Source: Nannochloropsis oceanica (lineage: Eukaryota; Sar; Eustigmatophyceae; Eustigmatales; Monodopsidaceae). Taken from it: a DNA stretch of 64,000 nt. Shown piece by piece: positions 32,263-43,355 of this stretch (the stretch's first letter is position 1; each line of letters begins with the position of its first letter). A program made the translations under genes and the position numbers. Where the stretch lies: the NCBI GenBank assembly GCA_004519485.1, contig CP038122.1, positions 248,001 through 312,000 on the forward strand, read 5' to 3'. Below the pieces are notes generated by a model. The model was not told the origin of the DNA and ran no database searches. It saw nothing but the letters and a program-made list of their open reading frames with translations.

Positions 32263-33821
32263 CTACTTCCCTCCTTTCATGCCTCCAGCTCCCGCCCCCT
32301 CCCTCCCAAACACCCCACCCTGCGCTGCCAAACATCCAAGCACGAACAACACGTAGGTCAACCACACGCAATTGAAACACAAAAACGCGCCTAGATTCCC
32401 CTTCCCCACACAGTGTCCCATCCACGGGCAGTGATGATCCAGCCCTTCTATGCACACTTTGCAGTCCTCGCAGTGCTGGGCGGTAGGTCCTGTGTACAAC
32501 CGACACACCTGGCAGAATTTACGACGAGGGAGGGAGGGAGGAACCGAGCGAGTGATAAACCCGGGGTCCAGACAGGCAGTTCTTAAGAGCGTCGCCAAAG
32601 TCAGGAATGTGTACACACATGCAATACCTACGAAGATCGAGCCAAGCTCGAGAGCGACGTGGGTGATGAACAAATACGAAGCCAGACAGACCAAAAATAT
32701 GGTAAAAACAAGACCTGCCCAATGCGGGCCAATCGTATAAATTCGCTCATTTCTTGACGAGGACGAAGAAGGAAGGGAGGAGGAGGAATAGGCGATAGGA
32801 GCTGGTGAGCGATAGATGAGGTAGTGATGGCGGGCGGCGGGGACGCGGGGCATCTGTATGAGATTGCAGAGGCATTCCTGTGGGGGCGAGAGGAAGGAAG
32901 CGAGTGAGGGAGCGAGGGGAGGAGAGAGCCAAGACACGTGATGAGGTTGGGGTTGAGTTGGCAGACGAAATCGTCGACAAACGGACATATCTGCATTCAT
33001 TCTTTGACACCCTTCACATTAATCATACAATTACTTCATTACTTACACATGGATCGGGATGGTCCTCGTCGCACAAGAAAGGCAACGGACACTCCATCCC
33101 TCCCCTCGAGAAGGTCATTATCTGGCTCATAACATTCCTGGTCGACACCAAAATATTCAATGGGCTTCTCCATCTCGCCGCGCCCGAGGAATAAGTGGAG
33201 GAAGAAGAGGAGGAGGGAAAACGCGGAGGGTTGTGCGTCGCTCCTGCTGCTGCTGCTGCTCCCCCTCCTCCTCCCGCTCCTGCTGTTGCTGCTTCTCCTG
33301 GCGATGCGCCGAAAGAGGAAGAGTCCTGCGTGCCGAGGCTTCTATAGGAGGAGGTGGAGCGGGTGCCAGGACCTCTTGTGGGTGTCTTGCGACCGCTCTC
33401 AATTTCCATCTATAAAGTGTGGAGGAATGGGGGAGAAGAGGAAAGAGGAATAACAGGGTAATAAACATTGCTGCGTTTTTTAGAGCAGCCACGTGAAATA
33501 AACTGTACCCTCCTCATTGGTTTTAGAAGTAAAAAGAACATATTTCAAAGGGGCATGGACACACAGTTCTGCCCCTCAATCCCTTCCTCCCTCCCTTCCT
33601 CTAGTTACCGTCTCCAACCGGCTCCATCTTCTTCTGGAGTAAACGTTTAACAACCGATCCTCCTCTTCTTCTCCCTCGTCCTTCCCCTCGTCCTCCTCAT
33701 CGTTTGCTTGGAGTTCATATTTATGTTGTGCACGCGCTCGCACAGTCGCTGTTATTCCCTCTTCCTCGTCTTGCTCCGCTGCCCGCTCCTTCTGTGGGGA
33801 CTCGGCAATGGGGGAGAGCAT
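32263..33821 (-). CDS. DHHC-type protein S-acyltransferase
   Basis: Three exons join in phase: 33821-33609, 33409-33047 and 32877-32263 (396 residues). The first exon (acidic, ends SRLET) is inferred from its ATG, an in-phase GTAACT donor and a strong acceptor (CTTTATAG) directly before codon ATG at 33409; if wrong, translation starts at 33409. The DHHC cysteine-rich domain is complete: FCQVC, HCEDCKVC, then DHHCPWMGHCVGKGN (catalytic Cys about 342). Membrane helices lie at about 244-264, 269-291 and 354-378. A fourth helix, normal for the family, is not seen before the stop; the tail is Gly-rich. The enzyme palmitoylates membrane-associated proteins, usually at Golgi or plasma membrane. Confidence 0.88.
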
Positions 33822-35186
33822 CGGCCACAGCTGCTGCCACTACTGCTGCTTATCCTGTGTGATTGGGGTAGCCAGGGGAGGAGGGCACATTTATTCTTTT
33901 GATTCATGTTGTGCTGTGTGACCCAGATTAGGGGCCAAGGGGCGAGCGGGATTCACGGGCATCGATCAAATGTCTTGGAAGCGTCTTGGTCACTCATGCC
34001 TCTCCGTCTCGGTGGTTCTCAAGGGAAAGAGAACGGTGCGTGGGTCGTGCAGGGCCCAGCGCAGGAGCTTGACTATGGGCAGCAGCAGCAGCCTGCGCGC
34101 TGCTTCAAGACGGGTCAGGCGAGATAATTATGATGCGCCTATGACGTGGAGTGCGTTGTGGCGCATTCTCGAGAAGCAGCTGGATGTAGATATTAAAAAA
34201 CACGTGTCATATGACAGTGGTGTGCAGTGTATGACGTGAAAGCAGTTGCACATTCTAAACCACACCAAATTTCCAAAGGAAATCGAGCGAGACGGAGATC
34301 GAGAGAAGACAAGTGAGCAAGCGAACCAAGCAAGAAGCATCGAGGCATCAAGGCCTCGCACTGCTTTTCTTGTTTCGGTGACCACTCTCACCACCCACTT
34401 GCAAAGCATGTGTGTGTACTGTCATTGTATGCGTTGGCATTTTTCTCTTTGTTGCGAGAGTGCTGGTCAAAGGGACTCGCTTCTTCTGCCTCCTCTCCGC
34501 CCTCCTCGAGTCCTAACCTGCCCCTCGACAGGTCCTTTTCCTCCTTTCCTTCGCAGCCTGCGGGAAACCATGGACAATCCTCACGGTACCTCACCGAATT
34601 CGCGTTCAAAGGCCACACTTTCCTTGGACAGCCGCTGTGTTGGACACGGGGCAGGACCAAGATGGCCACGCTAGCAGCCGGGGCAAGGAAAGAGAAAGAT
34701 TGATGATGCACGGCACCTACGGCAAAGACTTAATTAAGTCGTCCCTGGTGTCCTCCTTTCCCGCGCCCGGAACCACTCTCCTCCTTTTGCTTGTGCTGCC
34801 ACCAGCATGGAGAGACCCCGCCACGTTTTGCGTGGTCCTTGCTGCACGAGGATGGCAACGTATCGCTCGGCCTCCAATCTTTTCCGATTCGTCATCTTCA
34901 TGCCCTTGTCTTATCCCCTCCTTCCCTCTTTGCCCACACATACCATCCACACAGGCTCGCAGCGGCAGCACCCGCAGCGGGCTCGAGTAAGAGAGCCAAG
35001 GGATAAGGCGCGCTTGGGGCGTCTCGGGAAAGATGATGCTGGGTGCTTCGCATTGTTGAAGATAGGCGTTGCGTATAACGGGGACAACAGCGGCAGCAGC
35101 AGCAGTAGCAGCTGCAGGTAATACAACACCATCAGCTTGTGACGAACACCACCTTCAACAACAGCGTCTCCCTTATACCTACAAGC
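33822..35186. other. Intergenic/5' region upstream of CBM20-TPS-TPP, with unassigned open frames
   Basis: 1.4 kb between diverging starts. Several plus-strand open pieces (34410-34703, 34791-35006) have protein-like composition, but no ATG-to-stop model with splice sites could be built. They may be a short gene, upstream exons or leader of the TPS gene. Confidence 0.4.
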
Positions 35187-38100
35187 ATGGTCAAGACCCG
35201 GCACTTCTCGCGGGTACAGTTTCAAGTGGAAGCCCCCATCGGGCATGGACAGTCTATCTATGTGACAGGGAATGGTCCTGCCTTGGGAGATAATGATGCA
35301 TTAAGTGGCATGGCTCTGTATACGACCCCATCAGAATACCCACGCTGGAGCTCGGATTGGGGTAAGACTTCCTTTCTCATCCCCTCCCCTTTCCCATCCT
35401 CCCCCTTCCCATCCTCCCCCTTCCCTCCCTCCCACCCCATCACAATAAAGCTGCCTTCTTAGGGTAAAGACCAAATCCTCGCTTGTACTGGACCCGCATT
35501 CATTTCCCCCTCCCTCCCTATTTACCTTCCTTTCTCCCTCCCCTTAGTCTCCGTTCCCACCGATTCGGAGCTGACTTACAAATACGCCATCTTCGAGGGA
35601 GAAGCCTTTTCCCATTGGGAGCCGGCCGGCACCGGTCGCCACGGCACCCGCACCGTCAAAGTCAAGGGGGATCAGGCTATCCTAGACGTGCTCGGTGTTC
35701 TTCCCTCCCCCCGTGCCACCCCTTCCCCATCCTCCCTTCCTCCCATCACACCCAGAAGCGCCGCGGCAGCCGCGCTGGGCGCCATTGCAGCTGGTGGGGG
35801 GGGAGGGAGCGGGGGGGGAGGGGGAGTGCAGTGGGGGGATGACACAATGATCGGAGGGAAGGATGGGAGAGAGAGAAGGAGTTTGAGTAGCAGTGGCACG
35901 AGAAGCGTGGAAGAGGTGGTGGCGGCGATGAGGAGGTTTAATTTTGAGGATGGGATGGAGGGGGGGGAGGGAGGGGAGGAGGGGGAGGAGGGCCAGAGCA
36001 ACGTCGTCATTAACAGGGATGATGCTGATGCGACCGCTCAGTCCCTTGGCGATGCACCCATCGACGTGACGAGTATCACCTCTCAGAGCACGTTGGTGAA
36101 GCACGTGTCTCTCCGCCTTGGGAGGGAAGACAGTCAGAAGGGCGGGGGAAGGAGGGGATCGAAGGACGGTTACCCTGGTCATGGAGGAGGAGGGGCGAGA
36201 ACGCAGACAGGGGGGGAAGGCGAAGGAGGTGCTGGGGGAGGAGGGGGGGGGCCAGGGCAGGCGATGGCCTCGAGGAGAGGGAGGGTAGGGAGTGCAAGTA
36301 CAGCGCAGGCCTTTCTGGACCCAGAAGAGGTATCGATATCGTCGTCAGATGGAGTGATTGTTGTCAGCTATTTTTTACCCTTGATCGTGACGAGGGCGCC
36401 AGGAGTGGATTCGTCAAGATCGCAATCAGGGAGGGAAGGAGGGGCGGGCGGGAGGAGGAGGAGGACAGTGTCGGCTGGCGGGAGTGGGGGGAATGCAGTG
36501 GAAGGGGCAGATGAGGAGGAAGAGGAGGAGATGGACGAGGAAAGGGAGGAAGGGAGCGAAGCACATGACTGGATCATAACATGGGACACGGAGAATTTGC
36601 TGTCGCTACGGACGAGACTGCGAGTCACGTGGGTGGGGACGGTGAGACTGCCCGAGGGCAGCGGCGGAGCTTTGTGTCGGGAGGAGCAGGAGAGCTTGGC
36701 ACGGGCTTTGCGGAAATTCGATTGTGTGCCAGTGTTTGTCGCGCCGGATATGCACGAGAAATTTTACACGACGTTCTGCAAGGGCACCCTGTGGCCGGTC
36801 TTCCACCACATTCTTGACGTGTACGGGCCCAAGCCGACGCGCTTTTGGGACCAGAAGACGCAGGACTCGGTGTGGCATTCGTACTCGCACGTGAACATGC
36901 GGTTTCGCGACAAGGTCGTGGAGGTTTATAACGAAGGAGACTTGATTTGGATACACGGTTTTCACCTGTTGGTCTTGCCGTCGTTCATCACCAAGAGCCT
37001 CCCGACGGCCAAGACGGGCTTGTTCCTACACACGCCTTTCCCGTCAAGCGAGATCTTCCGGACCTTGTCGGTGCGGGAGGACTTGCTGCGCGGCATGCTT
37101 AACGCCGACCACATCGGTTTCCACCTCTTCGAGTACGCGCGCCACTTTGTGACCTGTGTCCGGCGAATCCTGGGGGTCACGTACGACATGGAGGGAGGGC
37201 AAATGGCCGTGCATTACAACGGACGGACGGTGTCGATCAGCTCGATTCACGTAGGCGTGGACAGCGCGGCCCTCAGGCATTTGATGGTGGCAGAACCACA
37301 GGTCGGCTTGGAGGTCGAACGGCTAAGGGAGCAGTTCGAGGGGCGGAAGGTAGTCTTGGGTATTGATCGGTTGGAAAGGATAAGGGGCATCCCCCTGAAG
37401 CTTTTGGCGTTTGAGCGGTTCCTGGAAAAATACCCTGAGTGGAGGAGCAAGTAAGTAGGAAAGGGAAGGATGGGAGGGAGGGAGGGAAGCGAGAAAGGGG
37501 AGGGTTGGCACTGTTGGTTCTCGTTATCTTATGTTTCACTCACGCATGGTACCTTCCCATTTTTCTTCCCTCCCTTTCTCCCTCTCTCTACTCTCAGGGT
37601 GGTCCTCTTCCAGGTGGGCATCACGGCGAACGAGCGCGGTGACGACTATGCCCGTACGAAGCGCGAAGTCCAAGGTTTAGTACGGTCCATCAATGCGGCC
37701 AATGCAGACTTGGCCTCCCCCGTCGTTGTCTTTATCGAGCGCGACGAGACCCAGATGCGCCTGCCCAACCGGATGCCTTTGTTGGCGATGGCCGACATAT
37801 TTATTGTCACTAGTCCTAGGGACGGGTTGAACCGGATGCCACTGGAGTTTGTCGCAGCCCAGGCTGCAATGATGGGAGGGAAGGAGGGAGGGAGCACTGT
37901 GGGTTCCGCCAGCAGCAGTCGGAAATCGAGTCAAGTGGATCTGGCGACAGTGGGGGAGCAGCAGCAGCAGCAGCAGCAGCAGAGGCAGGCACAATCGCTA
38001 CAGTACCAGGATCAGGGAGATGAAGAGCCAGTGGTCTTGCCGTCCCCAGGGGTGTTGATTCTGAGCGAATTTGTGAGCTGTACGCGCGTGTTGCTCGGAG

Positions 38101-40086
38101 CCATGTTTGTCAACCCGTGGAAGATCGCGCATACGGCCGAGCTGATTGCGCGTGCGTTGGGCATGTCGCGGGAAGAACGGCAGGCCCGGCATGCACGAGA
38201 CTTGAAATTTGTGAATTCCCAGACGGTATTGCAGTGGGCGTATCAGATCTTGATGGATGTTAAGCGGGTGAAGAAGGATGTGGACCGATCGTTTTATTCG
38301 GGGGTAGGGTTAGGATTGCATTATCGCGTCCTGGGCATGGATAAAGGCTTCCATCCACTGCGGGTGGAGGACGTGGCAAGGGCGTACAGGCAGAGTCAAC
38401 ACCGGGTGATTATGCTGGATTATGGAGGGACGCTCGTGAGTGGGAGTGAGAAAAAGGAGAATGTGCAGTACTACGCCGTTAGCAATAAGTTGGTGCACCG
38501 CAAGGTGAGTGAAAGCAGGCCCTTCCGTTCCTTTTCCCCCCTCTTCCTTCTCCTTCGTGTACATCGTGTAGCTCCCGTACTCAAACTTCATACATCTTCC
38601 CCTCCCTTCCCTCTTTTTCCCAGGGCCCAAGCAAGCACCTCCTAAGTACCCTCCGCGACCTTTGCGGAGATTTCAAAAACGCCTGCTTTGTTGTCACGGG
38701 CATGGAACGGGCGGCACTCGAGCAAGGATTTGGCGAGGTGGATAATCTAGGTAAGGTTGCTTCCCTGCTTCCCACTTCCCTCTTTCTCCGTCGTCCATTC
38801 GTTCCTCCCTCGAATGTCTGTCAATCCCTGTCTTCTCGCTGTCATTGTATTTCTTCTTCATCGTCTTAGATATGATATCATTTCTTACTGTGCCTCGTCT
38901 CTCACCTCCGCGCATTCATCCTCTCCCTTTCTCCCTTCCTTCCTCCTTTCCTCCCTCTCTTGCAGGCCTAGGTGCCGAGCACGGATTTTTTTACAAGATG
39001 CCCCATGACCACCATCCCCCGGGCGCCAGCAGCAGCAGCAGCAGCAGTGGTACCACCACTAGTCCTGCCAATCCCCCGGCCCTTCCCACCTCCAACATGA
39101 GTAGCAGTAGCAGTGTCGGAACAAGGGAGGGTAGGGAGGGAGGGAAGGAGGGAGGATGGGAGATGATGTTGCCTTCGTTCGATTCTTCCTGGATGGAGCT
39201 TGCGCGGGCGATCATGGACGTATATGTGAAGCGGACGCATGGGACATACATTGAGCAGAAAGGAAGCGCTTTGTTGTGGCAGTACCGAGACGCAGACCCG
39301 GAATTCGGGCACATGCAAAGCAAGGAGCTGGAGGATCACCTATCGGGGGTCTTGAGGGGCGCGGCAGTGGAAATTTTGCGGGGAGAAAACAATGCGTTGC
39401 AGGGAGGATACCTGGAGGTGAGGCCGGAGGGGGTCCACAAAGGGAGTTTCCTCGAGAGAGTCTTAGGGCGCATGGCGGAGCATGGGAAGATGGTAGACTT
39501 CCTGTTGGTCGTTGGGGATGACGCGAGTGATGAGAGCATGTTCACGGCGGCCACGGAGTACGCCTCGTCCTTCCCTCCGCGGATGGTGAATGCGTTTTCG
39601 TGCACGGTGGGGAAGAAGCCGAGTCAGGCTCGGTCGTTCTTGAACGATGTGGACGAGGTGCATGGCTTGCTGGGGTCCATCGCGAGGTGCTCGCGCGTGA
39701 CGCGCCCGAATAGTCGGGGCTTCATGTCCAGCGTGGATTTGAGGGAGTTGGTGGCTGGGGGGGTAGGTGGAGGGGGAGAGGGGAGGGGGGTAGGAGGGGA
39801 GGGGCCTGAAAGAGGGGAAGCGGGGCCGGCGGGACCGAGACCGATGTTGATGAAGAGCCTGACAGACAGCTCGGTGGGGTACGGAGCAATGAAGAAGAAT
39901 TTCTCGTTGGGAGATTTGGCGGGGGGATGTGGGGGTGGAGGGGGCAGGAAGGGAGAGAGGGGGTTTGGAGGGTTAGCGCAGCCGATTTCAGGACCGTTTC
40001 CGAGTCCTTCGGCGGCGGCGATGACATGGGCGACGTATGTGGAGACGATTAAGGAGGGGAATGAGGACGATGGAGTTTTCTTTTAG
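35187..40086 (+). CDS. CBM20-TPS-TPP fusion (class II trehalose-6-phosphate synthase-like), catalytic motifs altered
   Basis: Five exons join in phase: 35187-35361, 35548-37450, 37598-38504, 38624-38750 and 38966-40086 (1410 residues). Residues 1-100 are a CBM20 starch-binding fold (FQVEAPIGHGQSIYVTGN, HWEPAGTG). A Gly/Ser-rich linker follows. The GT20 (TPS) domain spans roughly 260-930, with IWIHGFHL (about 527-533) where the active enzyme has HDYHL, IDRLERIRGIP (about 665-675) where OtsA has RLDYSKG, and a conserved DGLNRMPLEF. The C-terminal TPP (HAD) domain has LDYGGTL (about 965), so the second Asp of DxDGT is Gly, while the last motif GDDASDESMF is kept. Plant class II proteins of this layout are mainly regulatory. 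Here both domains may be weak or inactive, with CBM20 adding a glucan-sensing role (inference). A CAG-coded Gln tract lies at 37958-37985. Confidence 0.92.
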
Positions 40087-40809
40087 AGAAAGAGAGGAGG
40101 AAGTGAGCGAGAAAGGGAGCGAGGGAGCGAGCGCTTCAAGCTCAGCGTAGAGACTGAAAGGGGAGCGTGTTGTCCTCAAGGGCACAGAGAAAGAAAGTGA
40201 GAGAGGGAAAGTGAATGAAAGAGTCAGAAAATGAGTGTAGAAGCGAGAGAAAAGGACGAGAAACTCCATCAGGCAAGCAGGCCATTAAAATGAATTACCA
40301 CTTGAAAGTTAGGACAAGTCAAGGGGCCAAGGAGGATCGGGAAAGGATGATTTTATAAAAAGGAACAAGAGAGTATGGGTAGGCATCGGTATGATGGCGC
40401 ATGTCGGGGTGGGGGGCAATGGGCGACGCGCGATTATGAAATCTGTACATCATCTCAGTTTAGTCTCGTCAGGAGAGAGACTCATTTGTTTGTTCTCTAT
40501 CTTACACATTGTCCTCGCTTCGATTCAACTCATTCCTCCCAGGAGAGCACATAGAGAAGAGGGAAACGGTGGAAACGGAAAGAAAAGGAGATAGAAAAGA
40601 AATGGGAAAGAAGACAATGCGATCACGACAACAAGAAGAAAAAAGATTTAAGAGAAGCAGCCCAGGAGAGATAATATTGCCTTTGCGTCATATTAATTCA
40701 TAGGTTTCCACAATGTTACGTTGTTCCTATACTTTGTAGAATATCCGTTTGTCTGTCTGTCTCTCTCTGTTCTTCTGTTCATTAATTCTCTCAATTGATT
40801 GCCTCCATC
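40087..40809. other. Intergenic between convergent 3' ends
   Basis: 723 bases of purine-rich (GA) sequence near 40086-40260 and 40550-40660. No gene seen. Confidence 0.5.
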
Positions 40810-42873
40810 TCACGTCAGATTCGCTGACTCAACGGCCGCCGGTGTCATCATATTTCCCTCCCCCTCCCGTCCCCTCAGGTCATCATCCTCGCCTACATGC
40901 AGCACATGTCCAGGCGGAATGCATCCCAAGAAGAAATCTTTCGCTGCCTCCACCATAGCCTCATCCGTGCTTTCCAACGTTATCACCACCCTCGGGCACG
41001 CCTCGCCATAAAAAGGGTAAGAACCGAACACGCACCCCTGTTTCTCGAACTCTGCCACCGCCCGATTCAAAGGCTCGACGATTTCGACTTCATCCACCTC
41101 TAGAACAACCTTACGAGTATAGATAGGAGAATGATTGAGGAAATGATCCACAATCGTATCCATCTTCTGTTCGAAAAACGACGGCACCCCCGGAAGGACA
41201 TAGACATTCCCACACATCAACACCGGCCAGACCTTTTTGGTCCCGGTCGTCCCTACTGCTACTGCTGCTGTCGATGCTCCTGCTGGTGGAAGTGGATGAG
41301 GAGGAGGAGGAGGAGGAGGAGGGACCCGCAGGCGGGCATGGTCGGGGAGGAGGGCCATTTTTCGCTGCCCATCACTCAGTTCTTCCCTCGTTGCCACACC
41401 GTAGGCCTCTTGCAATTTGCCGATCATTTCCTCATTCTCGCTCACCCCCTGTCCCAAAGCCGAGGCCACTGCCTTGATTGTGATGTCATCGTGCGTGGGT
41501 CCGACTCCGCCGCTCGTTATCACAATGTCAAATTTCGCGGCTTGCACACGCACTTCTGCTTCGATATCTGCATGCGCATCGGACAGTACCGAGATGCGCT
41601 GCACGGAAACCCCGCGTTCTCGTAAACGACGCGCGGCGTATAAGGAATTCGTGTCGGAGGTTTTCCCCTTTAGAATCTCGTCGCCGATGATTATGAGGCC
41701 TGCAGTCTTGACGTCCGCCTTATCATTATGACTACCCTTAGGCGGGGGCGTAGGCGCCCCCGCTGCTCCTGCTGCTGCCGCTACTGCTGCTGCCGCTGCT
41801 TCGATGGCGTCGCACTCCTCTCCTTCCCCGATCCCCCCACCATCCGCAGCAACTACGCGTGCCGTCGCCTCCTTCTTCTTGTCCACTCTCCCCGCCCGCT
41901 CCAACGACCAATCCGTCAGCATATGGGCCGGGTAATACCCCCCTCCCTCCGTCTTCCCCACGGCCAACGCCGGGTTAGGTAGCGTGTCATCCACCTTGCC
42001 CAGGCTCGTGTATCCTTGATCATACAGCGAGCAATAAGGCAGATTAAACTTCCTTAAAAAGTGCCAGATATCCCCATATGTCCAGTTCAATATCGGGTTG
42101 ACCCGCATGAATGCCGGCATCCAGGTACTACTGGGTGCGAAGGTCTCCTGCTCCTTGCAGTTCGGATCTCCCTTGCGCGTTCCAAGGAGGAAAGCCAGGG
42201 GGGCTCCACCCTCTGATTCGATACAGGCCTTGAGACCTTGAGCGAAGGGGACATTTTGGTAGACTTTAAGGTCCAGGTCGTAGCGTTGGGTGGTTTGTGT
42301 GACAAGGGCCTTGACTTCTGGGAATTCCGTGGAGGGCTGTTCGAAGTAGACGAGGCGGGGACGAGGGACAGTTGAAGTGGTGGAGGAGGATGAGGAGGGC
42401 TCGTCAAGCTCGTGGGCCTGTACATAATGGGCCAAGGCGACACGAAGGAGATGCATAACGACCACGGCGTCCTTCCCTCCGTTGTATGAAGCGAAGACGT
42501 GGGAGGGTCCGTAGAGTCGTAGGGCTTGTTCGACGACGTCGAGGGCGGTGTGGAGTTGGGTGCTTATGTGAGGGTCATCGTCGGCGCGCATGCGTTTGTA
42601 GAGGAACAAGGCATCTTCGTAGGCCTCTCGGTCTTGGCCGTCTTCGCTTTCGGATGAGACTGATGCAGTCGAAGTGGATGTGGCGGTAGAGAAAAGGGAG
42701 GAATCCATTCGGATGCGGAATGGGATGGGAAGAAGAGGAGAGGGAGAGGTGGCGTGCAGGGTGCTGCGGCCAGGGGTGGGGGGATGGAAAAATGACAAGG
42801 TCCTGGAACAACGACAAGCTAGGAGAAAAAATGCAAACGTCTGCCTAAGCCTGGTTGTAGACGAGCACAGCAT
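40810..42873 (-). CDS. FAD synthase with PAPS-reductase-like domain followed by a MoCF/CinA-like domain
   Basis: The frame is open upstream to 43251, but the first ATG is at 42873, giving 687 residues. The start (LRQTFAFFLLACRCS) is hydrophobic and could be a signal or organelle presequence. Residues about 90-330 are the FAD synthetase/PAPS-reductase fold: PP-loop SYNGGKDAVV (about 130-139), FLLGTRKGDPNC and VNPILNWTYGDIWHFLR. Residues about 390-680 are a molybdopterin-binding-like (MoCF) domain: LIIIGDEILKGKTSDTNS and TSGGVGPTHDDITIKA, then VYVLPGVPSFFEQKM. The first domain adenylylates FMN to FAD with ATP; the second is an FAD hydrolase or regulatory domain in animals. In human FLAD1 the MoCF domain comes first, so the order is reversed here. 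Confidence 0.9.
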   Translation of the reverse strand: MLCSSTTRLRQTFAFFLLACRCSRTLSFFHPPTPGRSTLHATSPSPLLPIPFRIRMDSSLFSTATSTSTASVSSESEDGQDREAYEDALFLYKRMRADDDPHISTQLHTALDVVEQALRLYGPSHVFASYNGGKDAVVVMHLLRVALAHYVQAHELDEPSSSSSTTSTVPRPRLVYFEQPSTEFPEVKALVTQTTQRYDLDLKVYQNVPFAQGLKACIESEGGAPLAFLLGTRKGDPNCKEQETFAPSSTWMPAFMRVNPILNWTYGDIWHFLRKFNLPYCSLYDQGYTSLGKVDDTLPNPALAVGKTEGGGYYPAHMLTDWSLERAGRVDKKKEATARVVAADGGGIGEGEECDAIEAAAAAVAAAAGAAGAPTPPPKGSHNDKADVKTAGLIIIGDEILKGKTSDTNSLYAARRLRERGVSVQRISVLSDAHADIEAEVRVQAAKFDIVITSGGVGPTHDDITIKAVASALGQGVSENEEMIGKLQEAYGVATREELSDGQRKMALLPDHARLRVPPPPPPPPHPLPPAGASTAAVAVGTTGTKKVWPVLMCGNVYVLPGVPSFFEQKMDTIVDHFLNHSPIYTRKVVLEVDEVEIVEPLNRAVAEFEKQGCVFGSYPFYGEACPRVVITLESTDEAMVEAAKDFFLGCIPPGHVLHVGEDDDLRGREGEGNMMTPAAVESANLT

Positions 42874-42942
42874 TGGCGGGAGGTAGAAGGGCTTGCTGCT
42901 GCTGCTTCCTCTGCTTCTGCTGCTTATGCTGCTGCTGCTGCT

Positions 42943-42973
<31 letters not shown>

Positions 42974-43355
42974 TCCTCCAAAATATCCTCCGTCTCAACT
43001 GAAAACAAAGCGACACTTACGCAGTAACTCGCCCCAAGCACAAGCAACCGTGATACTTTAGAGAAGAAAGACCTGTAGATATGGTGATGGGGCGGGGAAG
43101 AGGTAAATGGTGGAGAAAAATGACAGCGGGAATGCAGATGGGGATGCGCGGGGGCATCGGAGAGAGGGAGAGAAGCATTATATCGATGGAAAAAGCGATG
43201 TGATGGTAGTTCCAATGCCCGCCGCCTTCTCACGCGCTCTACCACGCACACGAAACATCACGACCGGCTTGAGCAGAAGGTCGAGCAGGAGGAGCAGGAG
43301 GCGCTAGAGGTGCAGAAGTAGCAGGAGAAGGTGCCTTGGTGCTTGATCAAGAGCC
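42874..43355. promoter_or_regulatory. Divergent promoter region of FAD synthase and RagC
   Basis: 482 bases between diverging start codons. Contains the triplet repeat at 42926-42971 in the FAD synthase leader. Confidence 0.5.
42926..42971 (-). repeat. CTG/CAG triplet repeat in the 5' leader of the FAD synthase gene
   Basis: A nearly pure CTG run on the plus strand, 50-100 bases upstream of the ATG at 42873; CAG on the sense strand. It is open in frame with the gene but has no ATG above it. Confidence 0.8.
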
